Shown piece after piece: positions 27,534 to 36,562 of a stretch of DNA of 58,540 nucleotides. Each line of letters begins with the position of its first letter. Positions within the stretch are counted from its first letter, which is position 1. The stretch is from assembly GCA_013286595.1 (NCBI GenBank), contig JABDFI010000006.1:1-58540 (forward strand). The letters are read 5' to 3'. The notes below the pieces were generated by a model. It saw nothing but the letters and a program-made list of their open reading frames with translations. It made no database searches and had not been told where the DNA came from. Source of the stretch: Chlamydiota bacterium (GTDB taxonomy: Bacteria > Chlamydiota > Chlamydiia > Chlamydiales > Rhabdochlamydiaceae). Position numbers and translations under genes: made by a program.

Positions 27534-28934
27534 ATGGCATTATCCGGCTTAGTTCCTTTAACTTTACAAGCGACAGTGCAGCTACCTGTGCTTACCCCAT
27601 CACAAGCTACACCTAAATCCGCAATGACTGGCGTAGAGGCTATATCTAGCGCCGTTTTTGAATGTATATTCACCTCTTTTCCTGCTCAACAAATAACTCC
27701 CGTTGATCAAGTATGCCAAGATTGGTGTAAGCTATCTCTCGTCAACCACGGCTGTCTAGATCTTTCTGGACTGCCCAATTTATCGGATAGAGATCTTAAA
27801 ACCATTCTTGATAAAGCAAGTGGTACTTGCATTACCTTTATCAATCTATCTAATTGCAAGAAGATCACAGATGCTGGTCTTGCCCATCTAGAAACTCTCA
27901 CACTCTTAAGCTCACTTAATCTAACAGAGTGCACAAACATCACAGATGCTGGGCTTGCCCATCTATCAAAACTCACACGCTTAAGCTCACTTAATCTAAG
28001 CTGGTGCTATAACATCACAGATGCTGGGCTTGCCCATCTATCAAAACTCACACTCTTAAGCTCACTTAATCTAAGCCAGTGCTATGATATCACAGATGCT
28101 GGGCTTGCTCATCTATCAAAACTAACACTCTTAAGCTCACTTATTCTAAACTGGTGCTGCTATCACATCACAGATGCTGGCCTTGCCCATCTATCAAAAC
28201 TCACACTCTTAAGCTCACTTGAGCTAGGCTGGTGCAAAAACATCACAGATGCTGGTCTTGCCCATCTATCAAAACTCACACTCTTAAGCTCACTTAATCT
28301 AAGCTGGTGCTTTAAGATCACAGATGCTGGGCTTGCCCATCTATCAAAACTCACACTCTTAAGCTCTCTTGATCTAAGAGAGTGCGTTAAAATCACAGAT
28401 GCTGGCCTTGCCCATCTAGTAGCTCTCACATCTCTAATCTCACTTCAACTAGATGATTCGTGGGGGGTTACCTTTGATGCTGCAAAAGCTTTTAAGAAGA
28501 AATTGATTCCTGCTGCATTTAAAGACCCTGCATTTAGAGATAAAGTAGATTATTACATCTACATGCTGGCTTCACAGCCCAAAGGAGGCGATGAATGGGG
28601 AAAAAAGAACCGTTATTTTGATGTTGATCGTCTAAAATTAGCACAAGCACTTGCTACTTTGAAAGTATCATTTCCAGCCTTTTTTGAAGAGCTATCGATT
28701 GCCCCTTTGCTCGATCTCATCAATCAACCAAGCTTTACGACTCAGCAAATTGATCCGTTATTGGACAAGTTGCCGGAGGAAACAGGAAATGCCATTTTTG
28801 ATCAAGTCTATCAACTAGCTCCTGAGCCAAAAGGGGGCGATCAATGGGGGAAAAAGCATCGCTTTGATGATCCAGCAAGGTTTAGGCTAGCTGTGATCGA
28901 GGTGATTAAAAATCGCGTTCTCCTAGCTAAGTGA
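27534..28934 (+). CDS. F-box / leucine-rich repeat protein with intact C-terminal KGGDxWG module (8 LRRs)
   Basis: A 466-residue protein and the most complete of its subfamily. A leader and F-box-like segment (AISSAVFECIFTSFPAQQI) are followed by eight LRRs (about 100-300). Residues about 330-466 form a module with two related halves: YYIYMLASQPKGGDEWGKKN and YQLAPEPKGGDQWGKKHRFD, each followed by an R-x-x-L-A helix. Remnants of this module follow several other LRR genes here, so it is ancestral. I do not know its function. ATG at 27534 follows AGGAG by 8 bases. The stop overlaps the convergent BioF-like gene by 12 bases. Confidence 0.85.
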   Translation: MALSGLVPLTLQATVQLPVLTPSQATPKSAMTGVEAISSAVFECIFTSFPAQQITPVDQVCQDWCKLSLVNHGCLDLSGLPNLSDRDLKTILDKASGTCITFINLSNCKKITDAGLAHLETLTLLSSLNLTECTNITDAGLAHLSKLTRLSSLNLSWCYNITDAGLAHLSKLTLLSSLNLSQCYDITDAGLAHLSKLTLLSSLILNWCCYHITDAGLAHLSKLTLLSSLELGWCKNITDAGLAHLSKLTLLSSLNLSWCFKITDAGLAHLSKLTLLSSLDLRECVKITDAGLAHLVALTSLISLQLDDSWGVTFDAAKAFKKKLIPAAFKDPAFRDKVDYYIYMLASQPKGGDEWGKKNRYFDVDRLKLAQALATLKVSFPAFFEELSIAPLLDLINQPSFTTQQIDPLLDKLPEETGNAIFDQVYQLAPEPKGGDQWGKKHRFDDPARFRLAVIEVIKNRVLLAK

Positions 28935-30047
28935 TGTAACTAAGTGATTCACGACTGGATCTTCTCGATGAGCGCTCAAAGCTTTCAACAAGAGGGTCAG
29001 TTCTTCGGGAGAGTGAAAAGTGTTGATGACCACTTGTAAATAAGCATGGGACGAAGTTCGGCGGATATCGCAGAGGATATCCTGTTGTAACAACTTGTGG
29101 CATCGTTGCTTGGCATCTTGTTCATCTTCACACTGGATGGCAATCAGATGGGACGCTTCCCAATCTACATGGGGAAGTTGCATGCGCAGCCAATGCGAAC
29201 GCTGTTCGAGTTGCATCCTCTCTCCTTCAAACTGGGGGATGAGCTCAAAAGCGGCCTCGATGGCTCCTAGTGTAGAGAACGTGATCATTAAGTCTCTGTC
29301 TTGCGTTTTTTTATGAAGGAAACAAGAGGCTGTTGAAGAGGAATAGGCGATGAGTGCACCACTTGCTCCTGCTCCATGATCTAGTCCGCAGAGAAGAAAG
29401 TCGATCTGTTTTCCTTGTGCTAGCCCAAATCCATGTTTCCCTTTGATGCCGAATGCATACGTGTCATCGACGAGAAGAAAACACTCGTGTTTTTTTGCGA
29501 TAGACGTGAAAGCGGAAAGGTCGCTGAGTTTGCCTGTGATCCCACAGATTGAAGACGTAAAAATAAACTTCTGTGCATACAAAGGAAGAAGTGCATCAAG
29601 TTCTGTGAGCTCGTGAAAATAAATGATTCGACCACCCCAAGAGCTGATGGTTTTCTGTAGCCATTTTTCGGAAGAATAGGAAAGAAAAATTGTCCAGTCT
29701 TTGGGAAAGTGTTCTAACAGGAAACTTAAAGCCGTCGTGCGAGAAGAAAAGAAATGCACAAGGCTCATACCCAACGCTTCAGCGCACTTGTGCTCAATCT
29801 CTTGTTGACATTCCAAAAAGCCACTGGAGATTTCGGGATGACATAAACTTGTTCCATATTGCAAGAGATACTTCATGGCGTGTTTGCGCATATCTGGATG
29901 CTGAGAAAGTCCCAGATAATCAGGAGAACTAAAATTGAGGAGCTTCTTGTCTTGCCATAACAATGCCGCCGGTGTCAGAGGTAAGCTGGAAGAAGACTCT
30001 AGGGGCGCCATAGATCCTTGATCGTCTAAAAAAGCTTGTTTGGGCAT
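28923..30047 (-). CDS. BioF-like (alpha-oxoamine synthase family) PLP-fold protein lacking the catalytic lysine
   Basis: A 374-residue fold type I protein resembling 8-amino-7-oxononanoate synthase: NFSSPDYLGLSQHP at 38-51, LQYGTSLCHPEISSG at 62-76, and LLVDDTYAFG at 191-200 where BioF has DEAHSTG. In place of the LGKALG-type PLP-lysine motif it reads CGLDHGAGASGAL (220-232), with histidine at the lysine position. The usual DEAH histidine is also tyrosine. It may therefore be inactive, or do something else. No other biotin gene is in the window. Alternatives: KBL or serine palmitoyltransferase-like protein. Confidence 0.7.
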   Translation of the reverse strand: MPKQAFLDDQGSMAPLESSSSLPLTPAALLWQDKKLLNFSSPDYLGLSQHPDMRKHAMKYLLQYGTSLCHPEISSGFLECQQEIEHKCAEALGMSLVHFFSSRTTALSFLLEHFPKDWTIFLSYSSEKWLQKTISSWGGRIIYFHELTELDALLPLYAQKFIFTSSICGITGKLSDLSAFTSIAKKHECFLLVDDTYAFGIKGKHGFGLAQGKQIDFLLCGLDHGAGASGALIAYSSSTASCFLHKKTQDRDLMITFSTLGAIEAAFELIPQFEGERMQLEQRSHWLRMQLPHVDWEASHLIAIQCEDEQDAKQRCHKLLQQDILCDIRRTSSHAYLQVVINTFHSPEELTLLLKALSAHREDPVVNHLVTSLS

Positions 30048-30232
30048 GTGTTCACCTCTTTTGTGTAAGAAAAAATTTTAAAAAAATAGGGATTAATAAA
30101 CAAGGAGCCTGCTATTTTTTCAGTTATTTGCTACGAGATTCTAATCGGGAGCAGCTGTTTCCCATCTTCCGCCTCTTAAATTCGTCTTCAAGCTATTCTA
30201 TTGTTGCTAAACTTTCTTTAAGAGAGAGATTT

Positions 30233-30373
30233 ATCCGTAAACAAGTATTTGCAGATTTGCGGCCACTTTTTTTGATTAAAAAAAACATCCGCAAACATCC
30301 ATTTTTGCCGTTTGCAGATATATTTTTGATGATAAAAATTCATCTGCAAATCGACTTTTTTCTGTTTGCAGAT
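30233..30373. repeat. Tandem array of about three 55-bp units with paired inverted 10-mers
   Basis: Six copies of GTTTGCRGAT alternate in orientation: minus at 30233, 30287 and 30342, plus at 30247, 30310 and 30364. The minus copies are spaced 54 and 55 bases apart, each with an inverted partner and a T-rich stretch (TTTTTGATGATAAAAA in unit two). The array ends 53 bases before the ATPase start. The remaining intergenic part (30048-30232) shows nothing I recognise. Confidence 0.75.
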
Positions 30374-30426
30374 TGATTTTTTATCTAAGGCAGGGATATC
30401 ATGTGCTTAAAATTCAGGAGAGTCGC

Positions 30427-31866
30427 ATGAAACCCAACCAATTTATTGGCCGTGAAGCCGAAATGACAAGGCTCGAGGGCCTACTAGCTACTCGAAGTGC
30501 AAACCTGATTGTAGTGCGCGGCAGAAGAAGGATTGGGAAAAGCAGATTGCTCGCTGAGTTTGGAAAGGAGCTCAAAAGTCTATTCTTTTCTGGAAATCCC
30601 CCAGCGCGCAAGACAACAGCACAGTCACAGCGCGCTGTATTTGTAAAACAGCTCGAAAGGAATGGAATCCCAGGTGTCCAGCCGGATGATTGGGGAAATA
30701 TCTTCTGGCACCTTTCTAAACATACCCAAAAAGGTCGAGTGCTGATTGTATTCGACGAAATTTCTTGGATGGGAGGAAAAGACTCGGAATTTTTAGGCCA
30801 TCTAAAAACTGCTTGGGATATGTATTTCAGCAAGAATCCTCATTTAATTTTGGCCCTTTGTGGTTCCATTTCCTCTTGGATTGAAAAGAATATTTTGAGC
30901 AGCACAGGATTCCTTGGCAGAATTATGATTGATATGGTTCTTGATGAACTTCCTCTTCAATCATGCAATGCATTCTGGCATCCAAAGGAAACACGGATTA
31001 CGGCCTATGAGAAATTCAAGATTTTGTCTGTGACTGGGGGGGTGCCATTTTATTTGGAACGAATTAAGCCAAATCTATCTGCAGAACAAAATATCCGAGA
31101 GCTTTGTTTTGCAAAAGGCGGATTACTTGTCCGGGAATTTGATGAGATATTTTCAGATCTTTTCTCTCGCAGGAAAGGGATCCATAAAGAATTGGTAACA
31201 TGTCTTGCCAGTGGGCCTAAAGATCTTGCGCAAATTTGCAAAGAGCTTGGAAAAAGCCAAGGCGGATTATACAGTCAATATTTAGATGAATTGGTAAAAG
31301 CAGGTTTTGTAGGAAGAGATTTCACCTGGGACTTGAAAAGCGGAAAATATGGGAAACTAAGTCGCTATCGTTTAAGTGACAATTATTTGCGCTTTTATTT
31401 GAAGTATATTGGTCCGAATCGCGTCAAAATCGAGCAAGGAAAAGTCCCGGAATCAATACTCAGTAATCTCCCTAGCTGGGAAGCGATCATGGGATTGCAA
31501 TTTGAAAACCTAGTTACCCATAACTACAAAACTCTTTGGGAAATGCTGGGTATCTCAGCGGAAGCGGTCGTTATGGATGGTCCGTTCTTTCAAAATTCGA
31601 CAACTAAACAACAGGGGTGTCAAATCGACTATATGATTCAGGCTCGTTTTCATACCCTCTATTTATGCGAAGTCAAATTCAGAAAGGATAAAATTGGAAA
31701 AAAAATTCTTGAGGAAATGGAAGAGAAAAGAAAACGATTAAAGGTTCCTAGACATTTTTCCATCAGGCCTGTTTTAATTCATGTGAACGGCGTAGAAGAC
31801 GGTGTTTTAGAGGAGAATTATTTTGACAGGCTCATCGATTTCAATCAGCTTTTAGAGCTCCATTGA
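30427..31866 (+). CDS. AAA+ ATPase with C-terminal DUF234-type nuclease-like domain
   Basis: A 479-residue protein. FIGREAEMTRL opens the ATPase domain, with Walker A RGRRRIGKSRLL (about 39-50) and Walker B VLIVFDEISWMGG. A winged-helix-like region (LAQICKELGKSQGGLYSQYL) precedes the C-terminal domain, where GCQIDYMI and LYLCEVKF give the D...ExK arrangement of a PD-(D/E)XK fold. This architecture is widespread in archaea and symbionts, with no clear function; DNA binding is likely. ATG at 30427 has GGAG at 6 bases; an in-frame TTG at 30373 lies inside the repeat array. Operon partners are absent. Confidence 0.85.
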   Translation: MKPNQFIGREAEMTRLEGLLATRSANLIVVRGRRRIGKSRLLAEFGKELKSLFFSGNPPARKTTAQSQRAVFVKQLERNGIPGVQPDDWGNIFWHLSKHTQKGRVLIVFDEISWMGGKDSEFLGHLKTAWDMYFSKNPHLILALCGSISSWIEKNILSSTGFLGRIMIDMVLDELPLQSCNAFWHPKETRITAYEKFKILSVTGGVPFYLERIKPNLSAEQNIRELCFAKGGLLVREFDEIFSDLFSRRKGIHKELVTCLASGPKDLAQICKELGKSQGGLYSQYLDELVKAGFVGRDFTWDLKSGKYGKLSRYRLSDNYLRFYLKYIGPNRVKIEQGKVPESILSNLPSWEAIMGLQFENLVTHNYKTLWEMLGISAEAVVMDGPFFQNSTTKQQGCQIDYMIQARFHTLYLCEVKFRKDKIGKKILEEMEEKRKRLKVPRHFSIRPVLIHVNGVEDGVLEENYFDRLIDFNQLLELH

Positions 31867-31873
31867 TTTTCGG

Positions 31874-32563
31874 CTATTTTTTGCCGTATACAATGGGATG
31901 CAGAGGTTCGCGCAAGGGTTCATTGAAAACATACCCGAGCTTCTTTAAGGCTACCGAATGAGGGTCTTTCATTTCTTGTTTATAGTAGCTTTTCTGAGGT
32001 GCAAACGTCATCAAAAGGCAGCATAAATGAGGCAAAGAGAAAAGAGTGGGCCAAGGGATAGGATGAGTGGAAGCGATGAAGAGACCATGACCAGCTTGGC
32101 GAGGTAGAGGAAATGAGGGAATAGAGTAGATCGGATCATCAGGTAGGTTTTCTAACTGTAAGAGAAATCCCCCAGCTAAGGGTTTAATGCTCGAGATATC
32201 CTGAAGAGTCGTAGGTTCAGGGAAAGGAGAAAGAGCTGATGTGTTAGTGATGATAAGCTGATCAGATCCCATGCGCAAGGGTTGGGTATGAAAAAGTTCA
32301 GCGGCGATTTCTACGGTAGATAGTTTCTGAGTAGCTTTTTTGATCTCGTCCGATTCACGCCAGATGTCGTAGCCATTTTTAAATAGTGTAGCAGATGAGG
32401 TTGTGGTCAGTTTGGCAGGAGTAAGATGAAGTCTTCTTGCCACAATTTTTTCAGCTTCTTGCTTGATGTGTTTCGCTTGTTCTGGCGTTAACAATTTCTC
32501 GAATTCGATCACATGATGCAGGTTAAAGAAGTCGCGATGTTGAAGATTTAAACTAAAACGCAT
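31874..32563 (-). CDS. Conserved-looking hypothetical protein next to dapL
   Basis: 229 residues, no family recognised. It has a basic start (MRFSLNLQHRDFFN), a helical segment with KLLTPEQAKHIKQEAEKIVA (about 23-42), and a C-terminal half rich in proline and aromatic residues (HPIPWPTLFSLPHLCCLLMT). No signal peptide or clear membrane segment. Stop of dapL is 3 bases upstream, so the two are co-transcribed. Chlamydia dapL (CT390) also has a hypothetical neighbour, from memory; whether this is its homologue needs a search. Confidence 0.65.
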   Translation of the reverse strand: MRFSLNLQHRDFFNLHHVIEFEKLLTPEQAKHIKQEAEKIVARRLHLTPAKLTTTSSATLFKNGYDIWRESDEIKKATQKLSTVEIAAELFHTQPLRMGSDQLIITNTSALSPFPEPTTLQDISSIKPLAGGFLLQLENLPDDPIYSIPSFPLPRQAGHGLFIASTHPIPWPTLFSLPHLCCLLMTFAPQKSYYKQEMKDPHSVALKKLGYVFNEPLREPLHPIVYGKK

Positions 32564-32566
32564 AGA

Positions 32567-33754
32567 TCACAGTTGTTTGATTTTTGTTAAAGCAAGGTCA
32601 GCTTGTTGCAATGAAGAAAAGGCTGATAAGCGGACGTAGCCTTCTCCACATGAACCAAATCCTTTGCCGGGAACGCAGATGATCTGGCATCGATTTAAGA
32701 GCTGATCAAAGAAATCCCATGAAGTGAGGTTGTGAGGGGTTTTCCACCAGATGTAGGGAGCGTCTTCTCCTCCCCAGCAGGTATGTCCCATCTGTTGAAG
32801 GCCTCTCTTAAGCCGCTTGGCTACTTGAATGTACAGTTGGACTTGGCTCTTTGTTTCTCGCTCTCCTTCTGGACTCAGCGCAGCTTCAGCCGCTTTTTGA
32901 ATGGGATAAGCTACGCCATTAAATTTAATCCCTTGCCGTTTAGACCAGAACTCATGAAGAGGAAGTTTTTTTCTATTCAATGCTGCAGTGAGATGTTTGG
33001 GGATGACCATGTACGCACAGCGCAGTCCTGTAAAACCAGCTGATTTAGAAAATGTTCTCATCTCGATCGCACACTCGTGAGCACCTGGGAGCTCATAGAT
33101 ACTTCTCGGAACATTAGGGGAAGTGATGAAGGCGATATACGCACTGTCGATGAGAAGAAGGGATCGGTGTTTGCGTGCATAGTCGATCCAGCTTTGTAGC
33201 TGCGCAGTAGTCATGGCCATGCCTGTGGGATTATTCGGAGAACAGAGGTAAATCACATCACAGGGGTCTTGCGGCGGAAGAGGGGCAAAATCATTTTCGG
33301 GTAAGCAAGGAAAGCTTAAGATTTTTTTTCTTCCCGTGAGAAGGGTGGAGTTGAGATAAGCTGGATAGGTGGGATTGGGGATGCCGATGGATGTTTGAGG
33401 ACTGAATAGGTCTAGAATATTCACCGCGTCACTATTAGTCCCATCTGAAATGAAGATCTCTTCCCAACTGATCCCTAAGTGATTAAATTCCTTTTCCGCT
33501 ATCGCTTGGCGTAAGAAATCATATCCTATGGAGGGCCCATATCCTTTAATTCCTTCTGGGGTTCCCATCTCTTCCATGGCTTGGGTGATTGCTTTAATGA
33601 TCGAGGGCGCAATGGGCAAGGCGATGTCGCCAATGCTGAAATTGATCAGCTCAGCAGAGGGGAGTTTTTTTTTGAGTTCAAGGAGTTTCCGGTCAATAAT
33701 CGAGAAGATGTATTCGGTATTTAAGCGGGAAAATGAAGGATTTAGCTTTACCAT
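32567..33754 (-). CDS. dapL: LL-diaminopimelate aminotransferase
   Basis: Converts tetrahydrodipicolinate straight to LL-diaminopimelate, the chlamydial and plant route to meso-DAP and lysine. Features of the class I aminotransferase: INFSIGDIALP near residue 41, YGPSIGYDFLRQAIAEK, the CSPNNPTG motif, and the PLP lysine in FSKSAGFTGLRCAY. A TTG start at 33766 is open; ATG at 33754 (MVKLNPSFSRL) gives 395 residues and matches the family start better. It is first in the pair with the gene at 31874, divergent from rnc. Confidence 0.94.
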   Translation of the reverse strand: MVKLNPSFSRLNTEYIFSIIDRKLLELKKKLPSAELINFSIGDIALPIAPSIIKAITQAMEEMGTPEGIKGYGPSIGYDFLRQAIAEKEFNHLGISWEEIFISDGTNSDAVNILDLFSPQTSIGIPNPTYPAYLNSTLLTGRKKILSFPCLPENDFAPLPPQDPCDVIYLCSPNNPTGMAMTTAQLQSWIDYARKHRSLLLIDSAYIAFITSPNVPRSIYELPGAHECAIEMRTFSKSAGFTGLRCAYMVIPKHLTAALNRKKLPLHEFWSKRQGIKFNGVAYPIQKAAEAALSPEGERETKSQVQLYIQVAKRLKRGLQQMGHTCWGGEDAPYIWWKTPHNLTSWDFFDQLLNRCQIICVPGKGFGSCGEGYVRLSAFSSLQQADLALTKIKQL

Positions 33755-33812
33755 GTTGATTATCAATCCTGGCTCAGGAATAATTTAGAGTGTTAGAATT
33801 AGAATAAGTAAA

Positions 33813-34541
33813 ATGATGAATCCTGTCGAGAAACTCTTAAGTCAAGCCCCTCTCATTGAAGAGAAAATTGGATATTCTTTTTTTGATAGACAGCTCTTAG
33901 TGCTAGCCTTTGTCCATCGCTCTTTTTACAATGAACACCAAGATCTTGTCCAAGAACACAATGAAAGATTGGAATTTTTGGGGGATTCTGTTCTGGGATT
34001 GATCATTTCCGATTACCTCTATCGCCAACTTCCCCATGAGCCAGAAGGGCATCTTTCCCATTTACGCTCTCAAATTGTCGAGGCGGGAAGCTGTGTCCAG
34101 TTTCTGCACAAACTCGATTTGGCAGAGTATGTTCTGTTAGGTCGCGGTGAAAAAATGAATGATGGTCGTGGACGAGAAACGATTCTAGCTGATCTTTTTG
34201 AGGCAATCATTGGCGCCATTTATCTCGATGGGGGCATTGATGAAGCGCGTCAATTTTTCTTTAGACATTTTCAGTCCGACATGGATCAACATGTCCAAAC
34301 ACCGACGCGCAATTGGAAGGCAGAGCTGCAAGATTACTCACAAAAAAAATACCAAAAGCCTCCCACTTATAGGGTGATTAGCGAAACAGGTCCAGATCAC
34401 AGCAAGGTGTTCTGTGTTGCAGCGATGATCGATGAGCAACAAGTTGGAGCGGGGGGCGGTTCATCTAAGAAAGAAGCTGCACAAGCTGCTGCAGAAGATG
34501 CGCTGAGAAAATTGGGAGTCATCGAAGATGGCAAAGGATAA
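33813..34541 (+). CDS. rnc: Ribonuclease III
   Basis: Cuts double-stranded RNA, including rRNA precursors. The signature NERLEFLGDSVL (about residues 50-61) holds the catalytic carboxylates, and ADLFEAIIGAIYLDGG gives the second set. The dsRNA-binding domain follows at about 160-235 (NWKAELQDYSQKK to GGSSKKEAAQAAAEDALRKL). 242 residues, normal. Two ATG codons stand in a row at the start. It overlaps radA by 14 bases; rnc-radA-hemC is the order in Chlamydia. Confidence 0.96.
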   Translation: MMNPVEKLLSQAPLIEEKIGYSFFDRQLLVLAFVHRSFYNEHQDLVQEHNERLEFLGDSVLGLIISDYLYRQLPHEPEGHLSHLRSQIVEAGSCVQFLHKLDLAEYVLLGRGEKMNDGRGRETILADLFEAIIGAIYLDGGIDEARQFFFRHFQSDMDQHVQTPTRNWKAELQDYSQKKYQKPPTYRVISETGPDHSKVFCVAAMIDEQQVGAGGGSSKKEAAQAAAEDALRKLGVIEDGKG

Positions 34542-35898
34542 AATTGTTTGGCATTGCGCAGATTGTGGTCATAAGCAGGCAAAATGGACAGGTAACTGCA
34601 CTGTCTGTCAAAAGTGGAATACGTTTACTGAAGAAGTGAGCATCGTCGATAAATTAGAGCGGTTTAAGCCCGGCACGCGCGAAACGGCACAACCGATGCG
34701 CATTCAAGAGATAAAATCGGAAGAATCCCTCCGCATTTCTACTCGAATGTCAGAAGTGGATCGATTACTTGGGGGAGGGATTGTCCCCGGTTCTTTGAGT
34801 TTGGTAGCAGGCGATCCTGGAATCGGTAAATCCACGCTCATGCTTCAACTGGCCCAGCGGTTATCAGAGCAAGGATTAATCGTTCTCTACATTTGCGGAG
34901 AAGAGTCTGTTGAACAGACTTCTCTGCGAGCGCGTCGACTCAATGTCGGCAATGATTGCTTGTATCTACTCAGCGAAACCCTTTTTTCTAATATCAAACT
35001 TCACATCGATCGCTTGAAGCCACAAGTGATGATCGTCGACTCGATCCAAATTCTCTATAAAGGGGAGCTCCCATCTTCCCCAGGTTCGGTGAGTCAGGTG
35101 AGAGAGTTGGCCATGGAATTCATGCATGTAGCCAAAGGATTAAATACCGCAACTTTTCTGATTGGTCATGTGACTAAATCGGGAGAGATTGCAGGTCCGC
35201 GCATCTTAGAGCACATTGTAGATACCGTTCTCGAATTTGAAGGGGATAGGCAGCATGGTTATCGTTTGATGCGTTCGATCAAGAATCGATTTGGCCCCAC
35301 AGACGATATCGTATTATTCCAAATGGGATCACAAGGACTCACAGAGGTCAGCAATCCCTCGATGTTGTTTTTAGAAGAAAGAACAAAGGATCTTCCTGGT
35401 TCTGTGATCATTCCCACCATTGAAGGAACGCGTGCCTTGCTCGTCGAAATCCAAGCTCTCGTAGCCGCTTCCGCCTTCTCTACCTCCACGAGAAAATCCA
35501 CTGGGGTCGATCAAAATCGACTGACTCTTCTTTTAGCTGTATTAGAAAAAAGAATGGGCTTTCAATTGCACCATTCTGATGTGTTTGTCTCCGTAGCTGG
35601 AGGAATGAAAATCACAGAACCTGCTGCTGACTTAGGCATCATGATGGCGATTGCCTCATCTTTTTGCAATAAGCCAATCGATCCGGAAACCGCAGTTTTT
35701 GGTGAAGTGGGATTAGGAGGAGAGGTACGCAGCGTGCCACGCATTGAAAACCGGATCAAAGAAGCGATTCATATGGGATTTCGTCGATGCCTTTTGCCGA
35801 AGCGTAATGTCAAAGGAATTGCAGGTGAACTCGCCAAAAAGATCTCTCTCATCGGTGTGGATGTCGTAGAGGATGCTACCCATGTTCTCTTCTCATGA
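34528..35898 (+). CDS. radA: DNA repair protein RadA (Sms)
   Basis: A recombination helicase-like ATPase that drives branch migration. N-terminal C4 zinc finger (CADCGHKQAKWTGNCTVCQKW), Walker A GDPGIGKSTLM (about 91-101), the RadA-specific KNRFG motif, and a C-terminal Lon-protease-like domain (GGMKITEPAADLGIMMAIAS) are all present. 456 residues, full length. It overlaps rnc upstream and hemC downstream. Confidence 0.96.
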   Translation: MAKDKIVWHCADCGHKQAKWTGNCTVCQKWNTFTEEVSIVDKLERFKPGTRETAQPMRIQEIKSEESLRISTRMSEVDRLLGGGIVPGSLSLVAGDPGIGKSTLMLQLAQRLSEQGLIVLYICGEESVEQTSLRARRLNVGNDCLYLLSETLFSNIKLHIDRLKPQVMIVDSIQILYKGELPSSPGSVSQVRELAMEFMHVAKGLNTATFLIGHVTKSGEIAGPRILEHIVDTVLEFEGDRQHGYRLMRSIKNRFGPTDDIVLFQMGSQGLTEVSNPSMLFLEERTKDLPGSVIIPTIEGTRALLVEIQALVAASAFSTSTRKSTGVDQNRLTLLLAVLEKRMGFQLHHSDVFVSVAGGMKITEPAADLGIMMAIASSFCNKPIDPETAVFGEVGLGGEVRSVPRIENRIKEAIHMGFRRCLLPKRNVKGIAGELAKKISLIGVDVVEDATHVLFS

Positions 35899-36562
35899 AA
35901 TCACAGTCGGTGCACGCGGTTCGCCCCTTTCCTGCGCGCAAGTCCAAGAAGTTTACGACGAGCTCTTGAAATTTCATCCTCATGTCATCTTTCAACCGAT
36001 CTGGGTGGAAACAACGGGAGATCGCGATCTCAAGACCTCACTTGCCAGTCTGGATAAAACCGATTTTTTTACCAAAGAGGTCGATGCTCTGCAGTTAGCA
36101 GGTGGTTGCCGCATCAGCATTCATTCTGCTAAAGATCTACCCGATCCCTTATCGCGTGGCTTAACTCTCATCGCGCTGACGCGCGGTCTTGATCCCTCGG
36201 ATGCCCTTGTGTTGCGTACAGGAGATACATTGGCTACCTTGCCACCCCATGCGCGCATCGGTACTTCCAGTATACGTCGACAGCATGTGATCCACGAGTT
36301 GAGGAGTGATCTTCGTTGCGTTGACATCCGTGGTACAATTGGCCGCAGATTAGCTCTATTAGATCAGGGGGAAATCGATGGAGTAATCATCGCAGAAGCT
36401 GCCCTCATGCGCTTGGGATTGACAGATCGGCCCCGTATACAACTAACTGGTGAGACAGCTAAACATCAAGGAAGGTTGGCTGTTCTTGCACGTGAAGAGG
36501 ATGTAGAAATGAAGCAACTGTTTGCTTGTATTGATGAGAAAGATTCTTTACTTGGGCACTGA
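35882..36562 (+). CDS. hemC: Porphobilinogen deaminase, short chlamydial form
   Basis: Joins four porphobilinogens to hydroxymethylbilane. The start (EITVGARGSPLSCAQVQEV), the catalytic-aspartate motif HSAKDLPDP, GTSSIRRQ and RCVDIRGTIGRRL are clear. At 226 residues it lacks the third domain, including the cysteine that carries the dipyrromethane cofactor in other bacteria. Chlamydia HemC is also short, so this is probably normal for the group. An ATG at 35873 is open, but ATG at 35882 has GAGG at about 9 bases. Overlaps radA and hemD. Confidence 0.9.
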   Translation: MFSSHEITVGARGSPLSCAQVQEVYDELLKFHPHVIFQPIWVETTGDRDLKTSLASLDKTDFFTKEVDALQLAGGCRISIHSAKDLPDPLSRGLTLIALTRGLDPSDALVLRTGDTLATLPPHARIGTSSIRRQHVIHELRSDLRCVDIRGTIGRRLALLDQGEIDGVIIAEAALMRLGLTDRPRIQLTGETAKHQGRLAVLAREEDVEMKQLFACIDEKDSLLGH

